NCBI RefSeq assembly: GCF_003324185.1
Contig: NZ_PXUP01000018.1
Location: forward strand, 1-59,788
Reading direction: 5' to 3'
Length of the DNA stretch: 59,788 nucleotides
Source of the DNA: Faecalibacterium prausnitzii
Lineage (GTDB): Bacteria > Bacillota > Clostridia > Oscillospirales > Ruminococcaceae
The translations under genes were made by a program, and so were the position numbers. Numbering within the stretch: the stretch's first letter is position 1; every line of letters starts with the position of its first letter. Below, one piece after another: positions 1 through 7,198 of this stretch. The notes beneath the pieces are model-generated. The model was not told the DNA's origin. It saw only the letters and a program-made list of their open reading frames with translations, and ran no database searches.

Positions 1-261
1 ATGTCGGCTCTGGCCGATCGGCTGATGCAGGTCACCAAGGGCATGACCATCACAGCGCGGTATTTCAAAGAGGATACTGCCCACCCGGAGGTTCCCGCGG
101 TGGGCAACTACATCACCCTGACCGGAAAAGCGGACCGCATCGACCCGGTGTTCCGCACCTTGCAGGTGGGCGACACCGTGGTGCCCTTTGAAGATCTGGT
201 GGAGGTCAGCGGGGAAGGCATTATGGAAATTGACGCATATCTGGGAATCCGGGAAGAATGA
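1..261 (+). CDS. YolD-like protein, C-terminal part (cut by window edge)
   Basis: Eighty-six residues are visible. The ATG at base 1 may be an internal methionine, because the match to YolD-like proteins begins only in their second half. The helix with KGMTI followed by the strands around GNYITLTGKADRID and PFEDLVEV fits the small beta-sheet end of that family. YolD proteins are often linked to UV-damage tolerance genes (UmuC-type polymerases), but the upstream partner would lie outside the window. The next gene is about 100 bases downstream. The family call rests on pattern recall without an alignment. Confidence 0.55.
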   Translation: MSALADRLMQVTKGMTITARYFKEDTAHPEVPAVGNYITLTGKADRIDPVFRTLQVGDTVVPFEDLVEVSGEGIMEIDAYLGIREE

Positions 262-358
262 AATGACAAGAAATGCTGAAAGAGAGGTTTATGGGACAGC
301 TTTTTCGGTAAAATGACCTCAGAAGAAGCAAAACACACTTCGGATGGAGGAAAACACA

Positions 359-574
359 ATGGCAAACGGTGATTACGGCTATTTCGGCAAAGGTGACACG
401 GGCTATGCCCAGTACATGACGGCTTTCAACCGCAACTTCGGCGGCTCGTCCGGCGGCGGTGGCGGTGGGAACCACAACAATGGCGGCGGTGGCGGGGGAG
501 ATGGCAGCGGCTGCGGCTGCCTCATCGCCATTGCGGTGGTGGTCGTGCTGGTGCTCCTCGGCATGGGGAACTGA
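359..574 (+). CDS. Small glycine-rich membrane protein
   Basis: The protein has 71 residues. The start at 359 is chosen over the in-frame ATG at 344 because the GGAGG at 346-350 then sits at normal spacing. The order is a short polar head with Gly/Tyr/Asp, a long glycine and asparagine tract (about residues 29-50), a Cys-Gly-Cys motif, and one hydrophobic helix at the very C-terminus. This suggests a tail-anchored or single-pass membrane peptide. No function is recognised. Its composition resembles the glycine-rich tails of TPM-type proteins such as the one at 50.5 kb, but it has no catalytic domain. Confidence 0.6.
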   Translation: MANGDYGYFGKGDTGYAQYMTAFNRNFGGSSGGGGGGNHNNGGGGGGDGSGCGCLIAIAVVVVLVLLGMGN

Positions 575-604
575 GGGCATTTCCATAGCACAAGGCTGTC
601 TTAC

Positions 605-617
605 GTGACCCGGTCAC
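605..617. promoter_or_regulatory. 6-1-6 palindrome upstream of superoxide reductase
   Basis: A perfect inverted repeat, GTGACC-C-GGTCAC, lies 74 bases before the superoxide reductase start in a short A/T-rich intergenic stretch. Its place suggests an operator. It does not match the PerR box, and no regulator can be assigned. Confidence 0.3.
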
Positions 618-690
618 AGAAAACATAACTAGGAAATGTTATCATATAGCCATAGAAAACACTAACAACATTCCGATGGAGGATTTGAAT

Positions 691-1068
691 ATGAAGGCAA
701 AGTTTTATATCTGTGAGCACTGTGGCAATCTGGTCACCACCATCCACAACGCAGGCGTTCCGCTGGTCTGCTGCGGCGAAAAGATGAAGGAGCTGCTCCC
801 CAACACCGTGGAAGCCAGCGGCGAAAAGCATCTGCCGGTGGCAGAGCTTTCCGGCAGCACCCTCACGGTCACGGTGGGTGCGGTGGAGCACCCCATGGTG
901 GATGTGCACCACATCCAGTGGCTCTTTGTGGAGACCGAAAACGGCGGACAGCTCCGCTATCTTACTCCCGGGCAGGCACCCAAGGCGGTATTTGAGCTGG
1001 GCGGCGAAAAGCCGGTGGCGGTCTACGCCTACTGCAACCTGCATGGTCTGTGGATGACGAAACTTTAA
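691..1068 (+). CDS. Desulfoferrodoxin / superoxide reductase
   Basis: The protein has 125 residues, normal for two-iron superoxide reductase, a cytosolic enzyme that reduces superoxide to hydrogen peroxide without making oxygen, as suits an anaerobe. The N-terminal desulforedoxin-like knot has C8, C11, C27 and C28 for the FeCys4 centre. The catalytic domain carries EKHLP, the VEHP and VHH histidines and the C-terminal CNLHG, which together supply the His4-Cys iron site. The start at 691 follows GGAGG at 679-683; an upstream in-frame ATG at 676 overlaps that site. A strong terminator follows at once, so the gene is probably transcribed alone or with the small gene before it. Confidence 0.92.
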   Translation: MKAKFYICEHCGNLVTTIHNAGVPLVCCGEKMKELLPNTVEASGEKHLPVAELSGSTLTVTVGAVEHPMVDVHHIQWLFVETENGGQLRYLTPGQAPKAVFELGGEKPVAVYAYCNLHGLWMTKL

Positions 1069-1074
1069 GAAATA

Positions 1075-1117
1075 AACAGGCTCCTGCCAGTAGTTGACGC
1101 TTGCAGGAGCCTGTTTT
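1075..1117 (+). terminator. Rho-independent terminator after superoxide reductase
   Basis: CAGGCTCCTGC pairs with GCAGGAGCCTG across a 15-base loop, followed by TTTT. It begins seven bases after the stop codon. Confidence 0.85.
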
Positions 1118-1254
1118 GGCGTGCAGATGCTTTTCCGTGGAAAGGAAGCATGACACCGTTATAATGGTTGTGTGGACAGCAAAATAAGCGCAGCCCTTGC
1201 ACCACCCTGCCGGATGTGATAGGATGAAGAAAACCACATGAGGGAGGAACCACC

Positions 1255-2310
1255 ATGCCTTTTCTGATGATCCGCAACGACATCACCAAGGTGGCAGCGG
1301 ATGCCATCGTCAACCCTGCCAACCGGAACCTTTTGCAGGGCAGCGGTACCAGCCGTGCCATCTATCAGGCGGCAGGGGAGCAGGAGCTGACCGCCGCCCG
1401 TGAAGCCATCGGGCACTGCGAGCCGGGCAGGGCAGTGTGTACCCCGGCATTCGGGCTGCCCGCAAAGTATATCTTCCATGCGGTCTGCCCGGCATGGCAC
1501 GGTGGATTTTTTGGCGAAGCAAAACAATTGGCCGGTGCGTACCATTCTGCGCTGGAATTAGCCGCAGAGTACCACTGCGAGAGCGTGGCTTTTCCGCTGC
1601 TGTCCAGCGGAAACTACGGCTACCCCAAGGAGCAGGCCTTCCGCATTGCGGTGGACACCATCACGCAGTACGTCATGGAGCACGACCTGACCGTGTATCT
1701 GGTGCTTTACGACCGGCACTCGTTGGCGGTGAGCCGCAAGCTGTTCACCTCGGTGGAGGAGTACATCGACGACCACTATGTAGCCCAGAACGATGAAAGC
1801 TACCAGTTTGACCGTCGGCGCAGAGAATACGTGGAACGCTGGGAAGATGCTGCGCTTGCCGACCGAGAGTATCCTGCGCAAGAGTGCGCGCCGCCGGTCT
1901 TTGCGGCTGCACCGCCTGCGCCTGCCACCCCCATGGCAGCCCGCAGTCTGGAAAGCCTGATGAATAATCTGGGCGAGAGCTTCACCACCCGGCTGCTGCG
2001 GCTCATTGATGAGCGGGGGCTGAAAGACTCCACCGTGTACAAGCAGTCCAACATCTCCCGGCAGCATTTCTCCAAAATTCAGTGCAACCGGGACTACAAC
2101 CCCAAAAAGAAGACTGTGCTTGCCTTTGCGGTGGGGCTGCATCTGTCGGAGGATGAGACCATCGACCTGCTGCAAAGCGCAGGCTATGCCTTCTCCGACG
2201 GCTCCAAGCGGGATTGGATCGTGCGGTACTGTCTGGAACACAAAATCTATAACATCAATCAGGTCAATACGCTATTGTTTGAATACGATCAGGAACAGCT
2301 GGGTGCGTGA
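1255..2310 (+). CDS. Macro-domain protein with C-terminal DNA-binding-like domain
   Basis: The protein has 351 residues. Residues 1 to about 165 form a macro (ADP-ribose-binding) domain: ADAIVNPAN matches the adenine-side loop, GSGTSRAIYQAAG the glycine loop, and FPLLSSGNYGYP the phosphate-side loop. Such domains bind or hydrolyse ADP-ribose derivatives. A Pro/Ala-rich linker follows (about 195-230). Residues 235-351 are helical, with STVYKQSNISRQHFSKI resembling a helix-turn-helix recognition region and the rest resembling Firmicutes helical domains annotated as DNA-binding. RBS GGAGG lies at 1242-1246. The usual second glycine of the GGGG loop is changed to GSG. Known macro domains act in ADP-ribose signalling and toxin reversal; joining one to a regulator-like tail suggests an ADP-ribose-responsive switch, which is inference. 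Confidence 0.8.
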   Translation: MPFLMIRNDITKVAADAIVNPANRNLLQGSGTSRAIYQAAGEQELTAAREAIGHCEPGRAVCTPAFGLPAKYIFHAVCPAWHGGFFGEAKQLAGAYHSALELAAEYHCESVAFPLLSSGNYGYPKEQAFRIAVDTITQYVMEHDLTVYLVLYDRHSLAVSRKLFTSVEEYIDDHYVAQNDESYQFDRRRREYVERWEDAALADREYPAQECAPPVFAAAPPAPATPMAARSLESLMNNLGESFTTRLLRLIDERGLKDSTVYKQSNISRQHFSKIQCNRDYNPKKKTVLAFAVGLHLSEDETIDLLQSAGYAFSDGSKRDWIVRYCLEHKIYNINQVNTLLFEYDQEQLGA

Positions 2311-2392
2311 TTTGTCGCCTACCCGGCATCCATCGGCGCAGAGTGGAAAGAGGAAATTGAAGCCGATTTCCAGAAGCGGCATCAGGGGTAAA

Positions 2393-2551
2393 GGAGGAAA
2401 CAGCGACACCCTTGCCTGCATTACCGGCGGCATTGCCGAAGCTTTTTACGGGATGCCGTCTGAATTGCAGCAGGAGACCTTGAAGCGTCTGCCGGAGGAG
2501 ATGCGGGCAGCGTATGCGCTGTTCCGGCAGAACCTTGAGCGTAGGATGTGA
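2393..2551 (+). pseudogene. Relic of ADP-ribosylglycohydrolase (C-terminal 52 residues)
   Basis: The frame opens with GGNSDTLACITGGIAEAFYG, which closely matches the conserved GGDSDT metal-binding motif and following helix of DraG-type ADP-ribosylglycohydrolases, then runs to a normal end. The upstream 200 or more residues of the enzyme are missing, and no start codon with an RBS introduces the piece. The preceding 2311-2391, directly after the macro-domain stop and in its frame, encodes an unrecognised 26-residue stretch ending in TAA, probably also a relic. The motif shows N for the first D of GGDSDT. The enzyme would act on the same class of substrate as the neighbouring macro domain. Confidence 0.7.
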
Positions 2552-2572
2552 CACCGCCGGTGCTGAGAGCTA

Positions 2573-2610
2573 GAGAGCCGCCGCACAATGATTTGTGCGG
2601 CGGCTCTTTT
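2573..2610 (+). terminator. Terminator after the macro/DraG region
   Basis: GAGCCGCCGCAC pairs with GTGCGGCGGCTC across an 8-base loop, then TTTT. Confidence 0.85.
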
Positions 2611-2645
2611 GTGTGCAGGTGCTTTTCCGCAGCGGCAAGCCCTCG

Positions 2646-3299
2646 TCAAAATTCCGGGTGCCATTCATCCAGGATGCCAATGTCGGCACAGACGATCTTT
2701 CCGCACAGGGGCGCAGAGATTTTTGCGATATGCAGCGGTTTATAGCTGTCGAAGGTTACGGTCAAATCTGCATGGGCAGCACCGTCGGCAACCTCGCCGG
2801 TGTCCGTATTGATGCCGCTGGGCAGGTCCACGGCCAGCACAAAGGCACCGCCCTTGTGCAGATGGCGTATCAGTCCGCAGGTAGCAAGGCCGGAAGGCCG
2901 CAGTTCACCATGGAATCCGGTGCCGTAGAGGGCATCCACAACGGCAGCAAAGCTCTGGGTTTCCAGTACAGAACCGTCAGTGCAGATGTGCACCGGCAGG
3001 GAGTGCAGACGTTCAAAATTGCGGATGGCGTCAGAAGTTTTCGGCTCGCCCTCGGCCAGAAGAACGGTCACGCTCCAGCCATCTTTTGCAGCGGCACGGG
3101 CAATCACGAACCCATCGCCGCCGTTGTTGCCCTTCCCGCAGACCACCAGCAGCCTGCCGGGATGCGGGAACTGCTTTTGCAGTTCAGCATAAGCCGCCAT
3201 TCCGGCATTTTCCATCATTTGCAGGTAGGGCAGACCGTGGGCATCCCCGGCCCGTTCAATTTCCTTCATCTGCGCAGCTGTCACAATGCGATGTTTCAT
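2646..3299 (-). CDS. nnrE: NAD(P)H-hydrate epimerase (YjeF N-terminal domain)
   Basis: The protein has 217 residues, the length of a single epimerase domain. It interconverts the R and S forms of damaged NAD(P)H hydrate so that the matching dehydratase can repair it. The phosphate-binding GKGNNGGDGFVIAR, the early MENAG helix, the VDALYGTGFHG loop and the VDLPSGINTDTGEV segment are all family hallmarks. The dehydratase half (NnrD) found fused in many bacteria is absent and not seen nearby. The gene reads on the minus strand from a good promoter at 3323-3351 and has AAGAAGG before its ATG. Confidence 0.9.
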   Translation of the reverse strand: MKHRIVTAAQMKEIERAGDAHGLPYLQMMENAGMAAYAELQKQFPHPGRLLVVCGKGNNGGDGFVIARAAAKDGWSVTVLLAEGEPKTSDAIRNFERLHSLPVHICTDGSVLETQSFAAVVDALYGTGFHGELRPSGLATCGLIRHLHKGGAFVLAVDLPSGINTDTGEVADGAAHADLTVTFDSYKPLHIAKISAPLCGKIVCADIGILDEWHPEF

Positions 3300-3322
3300 G
3301 TTGGCACCTTCTTTCTATCTCT

Positions 3323-3351
3323 ATTATAATGGATGAGAATGTTTGGAACAA
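3323..3351 (-). promoter_or_regulatory. Promoter of nnrE
   Basis: On the minus strand, TTGTTC is followed by a 17-base spacer and a perfect TATAAT, placed about 24 bases before the nnrE start. Confidence 0.65.
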
Positions 3352-3380
3352 GATGAAAGATACCGGTGCATAGAATCTGT

Positions 3381-3418
3381 CCCCGGAGAGTCGGAATAAG
3401 CCCTCCGGGGGCATTTTT
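3381..3418 (+). terminator. Hairpin with T-run, plus strand
   Basis: CCCCGGAG pairs with CTCCGGGG, followed by GCATTTTT. It lies between the divergent nnrE and oxidoreductase promoters, so no plus-strand gene precedes it. It may stop transcription running antisense to nnrE. Confidence 0.5.
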
Positions 3419-3451
3419 GCTTTTCACTATCTTTTCCGCAAGGGAAAACCA

Positions 3452-3460
3452 TGGTATACT
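3452..3460 (+). promoter_or_regulatory. Extended -10 promoter for the oxidoreductase
   Basis: TG-G-TATACT reads as an extended -10 element with a poor -35 region. The gene starts about 42 bases later. Confidence 0.45.
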
Positions 3461-3501
3461 GAACGCAACGAATCCAAAGTAATAAACCGGGAGGTACCGT
3501 T

Positions 3502-4485
3502 ATGAAGTGGGGAATTTTAGCGACCGGCACCATTGCCAAAAAGTTTGCGTCTACGGTGGAACAGATGGGCGCAGAAGGAGAGCAGCTTGTTGCCGTGGGG
3601 TCACGGCACATGGAAAGCGCACAGGCGTTTGCGCAGCAGTACGGCATTCCCCGCTGCTATGACTCCTACGAAGCCCTTGCCGCCGACCCGGAGGTGGAGG
3701 CCATCTATATCGCCACCCCCAACACCCTGCATTACGAAAACTGCAAGCTCTGCTTGGAGCAGGGCAAGCACGTTTTGTGCGAAAAGCCCTTTACCATCAG
3801 CCCGGAGCAGGCGCAGGAGCTGTATCATCTGGCGGAGGAAAAGCACCGCTTTCTCATGGAGGCGTTCTGGATTTGGCTGCTGCCGCTGTACGACCGCCTG
3901 CGCGAGATCCTTGCGGCGGGCACTATCGGGGAACTGAAGCAGATCACCTGCCAGTACGGCTTTGTGGCCTCCGGTGCCCGGAAGGACCGCAAGTTTGATT
4001 CCGGTCTGGGCGGCGGTGCGCTGCTGGATATCGGCATCTACAATCTGGGCTTTCTGCGCATCCTCACCGGACAGGACCCGGAGAAGGTGGAGACCAAAGA
4101 GGTGCACATCAACGAGTACGGCACCGACGATTACAGCCGCCTTGCACTGACCTACCCCGGCGGCTGCATGGCAGAGTCGGTCCAGACCATCGGGCAGGAG
4201 CTGGAGCGCAATGCACGCATCCTTGGCACCGAGGGCAGTATTTTCCTGCCGGATTTCCAGCACGCCGAGACCATGACGCTGGAAGTGGAGGGCAAAGAGC
4301 CGGAGGTCATCCGCTGCCCGGTGGACATCAACGGCTTTGAGTATGAGATCCGGGAAGCAAGCCGCTGCGTCAAGCAGGGGCGTACCGGCAGCGACCGCTA
4401 CACCCCGCAGGACAGCCTTGCCCTGACCCGCCTGATGTACGACACCCGCATGAGCTGGGGCATGAAGTTTGTGGGCGAGGTGTAA
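3502..4485 (+). CDS. Gfo/Idh/MocA-family NAD(P)-dependent oxidoreductase
   Basis: The protein has 327 residues, typical of this family of sugar, inositol or dihydrodiol dehydrogenases. The Rossmann start WGILATGTIAKKFA binds the dinucleotide. YIATPNTLHY and CEKPF (residues about 93-97) are the signature segments, the lysine of EKP being the usual catalytic residue. The C-terminal alpha/beta domain includes GGGALLDIGIYNL, where the family's conserved DIGIY appears. RBS GGGAGG precedes the ATG. The substrate cannot be told from the sequence. The gene appears to stand alone, with an A/T-richer unrelated gene after it. Confidence 0.85.
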   Translation: MKWGILATGTIAKKFASTVEQMGAEGEQLVAVGSRHMESAQAFAQQYGIPRCYDSYEALAADPEVEAIYIATPNTLHYENCKLCLEQGKHVLCEKPFTISPEQAQELYHLAEEKHRFLMEAFWIWLLPLYDRLREILAAGTIGELKQITCQYGFVASGARKDRKFDSGLGGGALLDIGIYNLGFLRILTGQDPEKVETKEVHINEYGTDDYSRLALTYPGGCMAESVQTIGQELERNARILGTEGSIFLPDFQHAETMTLEVEGKEPEVIRCPVDINGFEYEIREASRCVKQGRTGSDRYTPQDSLALTRLMYDTRMSWGMKFVGEV

Positions 4486-4570
4486 GCGCACACCTTGCCG
4501 CAGGTCTTTTGCGTGCGAAAACTATGATATACAGAGAGCGACAACTCGGGATTTAATGAGGGCAAAGCAA

Positions 4571-4981
4571 ATGGAACAGATTCTCAATTACAGAGATATA
4601 CCCACGGATAAACGGCTTGACATATTAAATGCTCTTGCGCAAATCGGTTTTTTCCCGGCATACGGCGGTGTGAAAACAATGCAGCGGATTATGGAAAAGT
4701 CAGTTCCGAATTCGGGTCCACAATTCTATTTCGTTCTCCGTGAAAATCAGTTAATAGGGTATAATTTTCTTATTGGTGACACGAGGAAATATAAGGCTTT
4801 CCCATGGCTTGCTGTCGGCAATATGGATGAACAGAAGTTGACGGTTTGCGAAGAACTGATGAAACTGCAAATTGTCTTTTTTCAGGAACTTGGAATGCAC
4901 GATATAGCAGGTCATTGTGTTAGACTCATGGAAGATTACAGAAAAGGAATTGGAAAACGAAAAGAAAGTGACTGTAGATAA
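4571..4981 (+). CDS. Hypothetical protein, A/T-rich
   Basis: The protein has 136 residues and is not recognised. The start at 4571 is chosen because GAGGG at 4558-4562 gives normal spacing; upstream in-frame ATGs overlap the end of the oxidoreductase gene. The middle (FYFVLRENQLIGYNFLIGD) has the look of acyltransferase-type beta strands, but the motif for acyl-CoA binding is not evident. The C-terminus is basic (KGIGKRKE). Its base composition is visibly more A/T-rich than both neighbours, which suggests recent acquisition. Confidence 0.6.
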   Translation: MEQILNYRDIPTDKRLDILNALAQIGFFPAYGGVKTMQRIMEKSVPNSGPQFYFVLRENQLIGYNFLIGDTRKYKAFPWLAVGNMDEQKLTVCEELMKLQIVFFQELGMHDIAGHCVRLMEDYRKGIGKRKESDCR

Positions 4982-5040
4982 ATTCCAGTTTGCCGGGCAG
5001 ACAGGCATCTGAAAAACCATACAAAAACGAGGGAGCAGCC

Positions 5041-5808
5041 ATGGTACTTTATTTTACGGGAACCGGCAACAGCCGGTATCTGGCACGGCGTATTGCCGAA
5101 GGGTTGGAGATGCCGCTTTACGATCTGAACGCCTGCATCAAGGCAGGGGATACCGCCCCGGTGCAGACCGGACGGGATGTGGTGCTGGTCACGCCTACCT
5201 ACGCATGGCGTATCCCCCGGGTGGTGTCGGAGTGGCTGGGCAAGAACGCGCTGACCGGGGCAGAGTGTATCTGGTTTGTGATGGACTGCGGCAGCGAGAT
5301 CGGCAATGCGGCAAAATACAACCGGCAGCTTGCGGCGCAAAAGCAGCTGCAGTATATGGGGACTGCCCAGATCGTCATGCTGGAAAACTACATTGCCATG
5401 TTCAATGCGCCCCGTAAGGAGCAGGCCCGGAGCATCGTGGAGCAGGCAGAGCCTGCACTTCAGAAGGTACTGACCCAGCTCAAAGCCGGGCAGGAGTTTC
5501 CTCCGCCGAGCGAGACCCTCTACGACCGCTTTATGAGCGGCCCGGTGAACCCGGTATTCTATCGCTTCTTTGTAAAAGCCGATGCCTTCCGGGCAACGGA
5601 CGCCTGCATCGGCTGCGGTAAGTGCGTGGAACTGTGCCCGCTGAACAATATCCATCTGGAAAGCGGCAGGCCGGTCTGGGGCAAAAACTGCACCCACTGC
5701 ATGGCGTGCATCTGCTATTGCCCCAAAGAGGCCATCGAGTACGGCAAAAAGAGCAAAGGCAAGCCCCGGTATCACTTTGAAGCACTGGAAAAGAAGCAGG
5801 ACGTATGA
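5041..5808 (+). CDS. EFR1-family flavodoxin-ferredoxin protein
   Basis: The protein has 255 residues. Residues 1 to about 140 are flavodoxin-like: FTGTGNSRYLA is the FMN-phosphate loop and TPTYAWRIPRV the second flavin loop. The C-terminal third carries two 4Fe-4S clusters, CIGCGKCVELCPL and CTHCMACICYCPKEAIEYG. The pairing suggests an intracellular electron carrier passing electrons between flavin and iron-sulfur centres; the partner is unknown. The ATG at 5041 has GAGGGAGC before it. A strong promoter starts the next unit, so this gene is not in one operon with the cyclase. Confidence 0.88.
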   Translation: MVLYFTGTGNSRYLARRIAEGLEMPLYDLNACIKAGDTAPVQTGRDVVLVTPTYAWRIPRVVSEWLGKNALTGAECIWFVMDCGSEIGNAAKYNRQLAAQKQLQYMGTAQIVMLENYIAMFNAPRKEQARSIVEQAEPALQKVLTQLKAGQEFPPPSETLYDRFMSGPVNPVFYRFFVKADAFRATDACIGCGKCVELCPLNNIHLESGRPVWGKNCTHCMACICYCPKEAIEYGKKSKGKPRYHFEALEKKQDV

Positions 5809-5879
5809 AATTAAGGGGGCTCCGGCAGTGGGCATCCGGCTGACGAGAAGGCAGATTTGTCTTTGAGAGTATAAACCTA

Positions 5880-5908
5880 TTGACATGGTGTGAAAATAGG
5901 CTTATACT
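5880..5908 (+). promoter_or_regulatory. Strong sigma-A type promoter of the cyclase unit
   Basis: TTGACA, a 17-base spacer and TATACT. Expected transcription start is near 5915, giving a leader of about 180 bases before the cyclase. Confidence 0.75.
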
Positions 5909-5939
5909 ATCCCCAACACAAGGAAGGGAGCACAGGCAG

Positions 5940-6020
5940 ATGAAACGTACAACAGATGCCCGGCACAGGCTGCCCGGGCGAATGCGCTGCTCCCAGACAT
6001 TTTTCCGGCAGACAGACTGA
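5940..6020 (+). CDS. Putative leader peptide (26 codons)
   Basis: ATG at 5940 follows AGGAAGGGAG at 5921-5930, about 25 bases after the expected transcription start. The peptide is arginine-rich (MKRTTDARHRLPGRMR at its start) and ends inside the loop of the 5990-6051 hairpin. Its second half lies over the 5' arm of that hairpin, so translation would change the fold. No known leader peptide is recognised. A chance ORF remains possible. Confidence 0.4.
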   Translation: MKRTTDARHRLPGRMRCSQTFFRQTD

Positions 6021-6051
6021 GAAAAAACAGGAAGATGCCGTTGTCTGGGAG
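5990..6051 (+). promoter_or_regulatory. Long leader hairpin upstream of the cyclase
   Basis: CTCCCAGACA (5990-5999) is the exact complement of TGTCTGGGAG (6042-6051), and inside it CGGCA (6006-6010) pairs with TGCCG (6036-6040). A second hairpin, GCCCGG/CCGGGC, lies just upstream at 5958-5979. There is no T-run after either, so control of translation or mRNA stability is more likely than termination. No T-box or known riboswitch core is seen. Confidence 0.5.
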
Positions 6052-6094
6052 AAGTGCCCGAACATACATCGTCACAATAAAAGGAGAACCGACA

Positions 6095-6853
6095 ATGGCT
6101 GATTATAAACTGTGGAACGCACTGAAGGATGCTAAAAAATATCGCTGGGTGGAACTTTCTCACTCGCTGAACAACGAAAGCCCCTACTGGTCCGGCATCC
6201 CGGAAGGCTCTGTGGAGCTGGCAAAGACCGTGTGGGACTGGGGCAAGCCGGAACTGGAATGCCTGATCCAGACCTTCAAATTCCCCGGACAGTTTGGTAC
6301 CCATATCGACTTCCCGGGTCACTTCATCAAGGGCAAAGCACTGTCCGAAAAGTACGATGTGAATGACCTGATTTTCCCGCTGGTGGTCATTGATATCTCT
6401 GAGCAGGCCAAGAAAGACCCCCGCTACGCTGTGACGGTGGAGGACATCAAGGCCTATGAGGCAAAGTACGGTCCTATCCCGGATGGTGCGCTGGTGGCTC
6501 TGCGCAGCGACTGGTACAAGAAGTGGCCGGATATGGATGCGCTGTCCGGCATCGACGCAGAGGGCAAAGAAAATGCTCCCGGCTGGTCGCTGGAAGCATT
6601 GGAGTATATCTACAAGGTGCGCAACGCCGCCGCCAACGGCCACGAAACGCTGGATACCGATTCCTCTGTGGTGGCGGAGGAAAAGGGAGACCTTGCCTGC
6701 GAGCGCTATGTTCTGGACAACGACAAGCTGCAGGTGGAGGTGCTTGCAAATCTGGATAAAGTTCAGCCTGCCGGTGCGGTGGTCATCGTTTCTTATCCCC
6801 GCATTGAAGGTGCAACTGGTCTGCCCGCACGGGTCTGGGCCATTACCGAATAA
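6095..6853 (+). CDS. Cyclase-family metal-dependent hydrolase (kynurenine formamidase fold)
   Basis: The protein has 252 residues. The segment FGTHIDFPGHF matches the HxGTHxDxPxHF metal-binding signature of the cyclase family (PF04199), though the first histidine is replaced by Gln. LVALRSDWYKKW and the acidic C-terminal half are also typical. Family members hydrolyse formyl-kynurenine, isatin or related amides; the substrate here is unknown. The start at 6095 has AAAGGAGA at 6080-6087; the in-frame ATG at 6035 lies in the leader hairpin. The gene is followed at 18 bases by a truncated YbaK gene. Confidence 0.8.
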   Translation: MADYKLWNALKDAKKYRWVELSHSLNNESPYWSGIPEGSVELAKTVWDWGKPELECLIQTFKFPGQFGTHIDFPGHFIKGKALSEKYDVNDLIFPLVVIDISEQAKKDPRYAVTVEDIKAYEAKYGPIPDGALVALRSDWYKKWPDMDALSGIDAEGKENAPGWSLEALEYIYKVRNAAANGHETLDTDSSVVAEEKGDLACERYVLDNDKLQVEVLANLDKVQPAGAVVIVSYPRIEGATGLPARVWAITE

Positions 6854-6871
6854 GAGCGGAGAAGTGGGAAA

Positions 6872-7078
6872 ATGTCCTTTGAAAAAGCAAAAGCAGATCT
6901 GGAAGAAAAAGGTCTGGGAGACCATGTCATTGTGCTGAGCGAGTCCTCGGCAACCGTGGCAGAGGCAGCTCACGCACTGGGCGTAGAGCCTGCCAGCATC
7001 GCCAAAACGCTGTTGGATGAACCCTTTTGTGATTTGCAGAGTAATGCCGGCAATATTGATTCCGTATTGCAGACGTAA
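6872..7078 (+). pseudogene. Truncated YbaK/EbsC-type aminoacyl-tRNA deacylase
   Basis: The first 47 or so residues (MSFEKAKADLEEKGLGDHVI through GVEPASIAKTL) match the N-terminus of YbaK/ProX tRNA-editing proteins, normally about 155-160 residues. The frame then changes to an unrelated 20-residue tail and stops. The catalytic lysine and the rest of the deacylase fold are missing. This looks like an internal deletion; a short functional peptide is unlikely. Confidence 0.75.
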
Positions 7079-7114
7079 AAACTGTTGACCCTGCGATTGG
7101 GCTCCATCTGCAAT

Positions 7115-7158
7115 AAAAAAGGGCAAAGCCGCCTGCGTGCAGGAGACCTTGCCCTTTT
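7115..7158 (+). terminator. Terminator after the cyclase unit
   Basis: AAAAAGGGCAAAG and CCTTGCCCTTTT flank an 18-base loop, ending in TTTT. The reverse complement also carries an A/T-run, so it may serve the converging minus-strand gene as well. Confidence 0.75.
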
Positions 7159-7198
7159 GTGTTATATTTTACAATAAATTAGGCAGTTTCCCGTGTAT

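Noticed and set aside
5909-6090. T-box or known metabolite riboswitch in the cyclase leader
   Set aside because: No T-box core (GGUGGNACCGCG type) or other known aptamer core could be found by eye.
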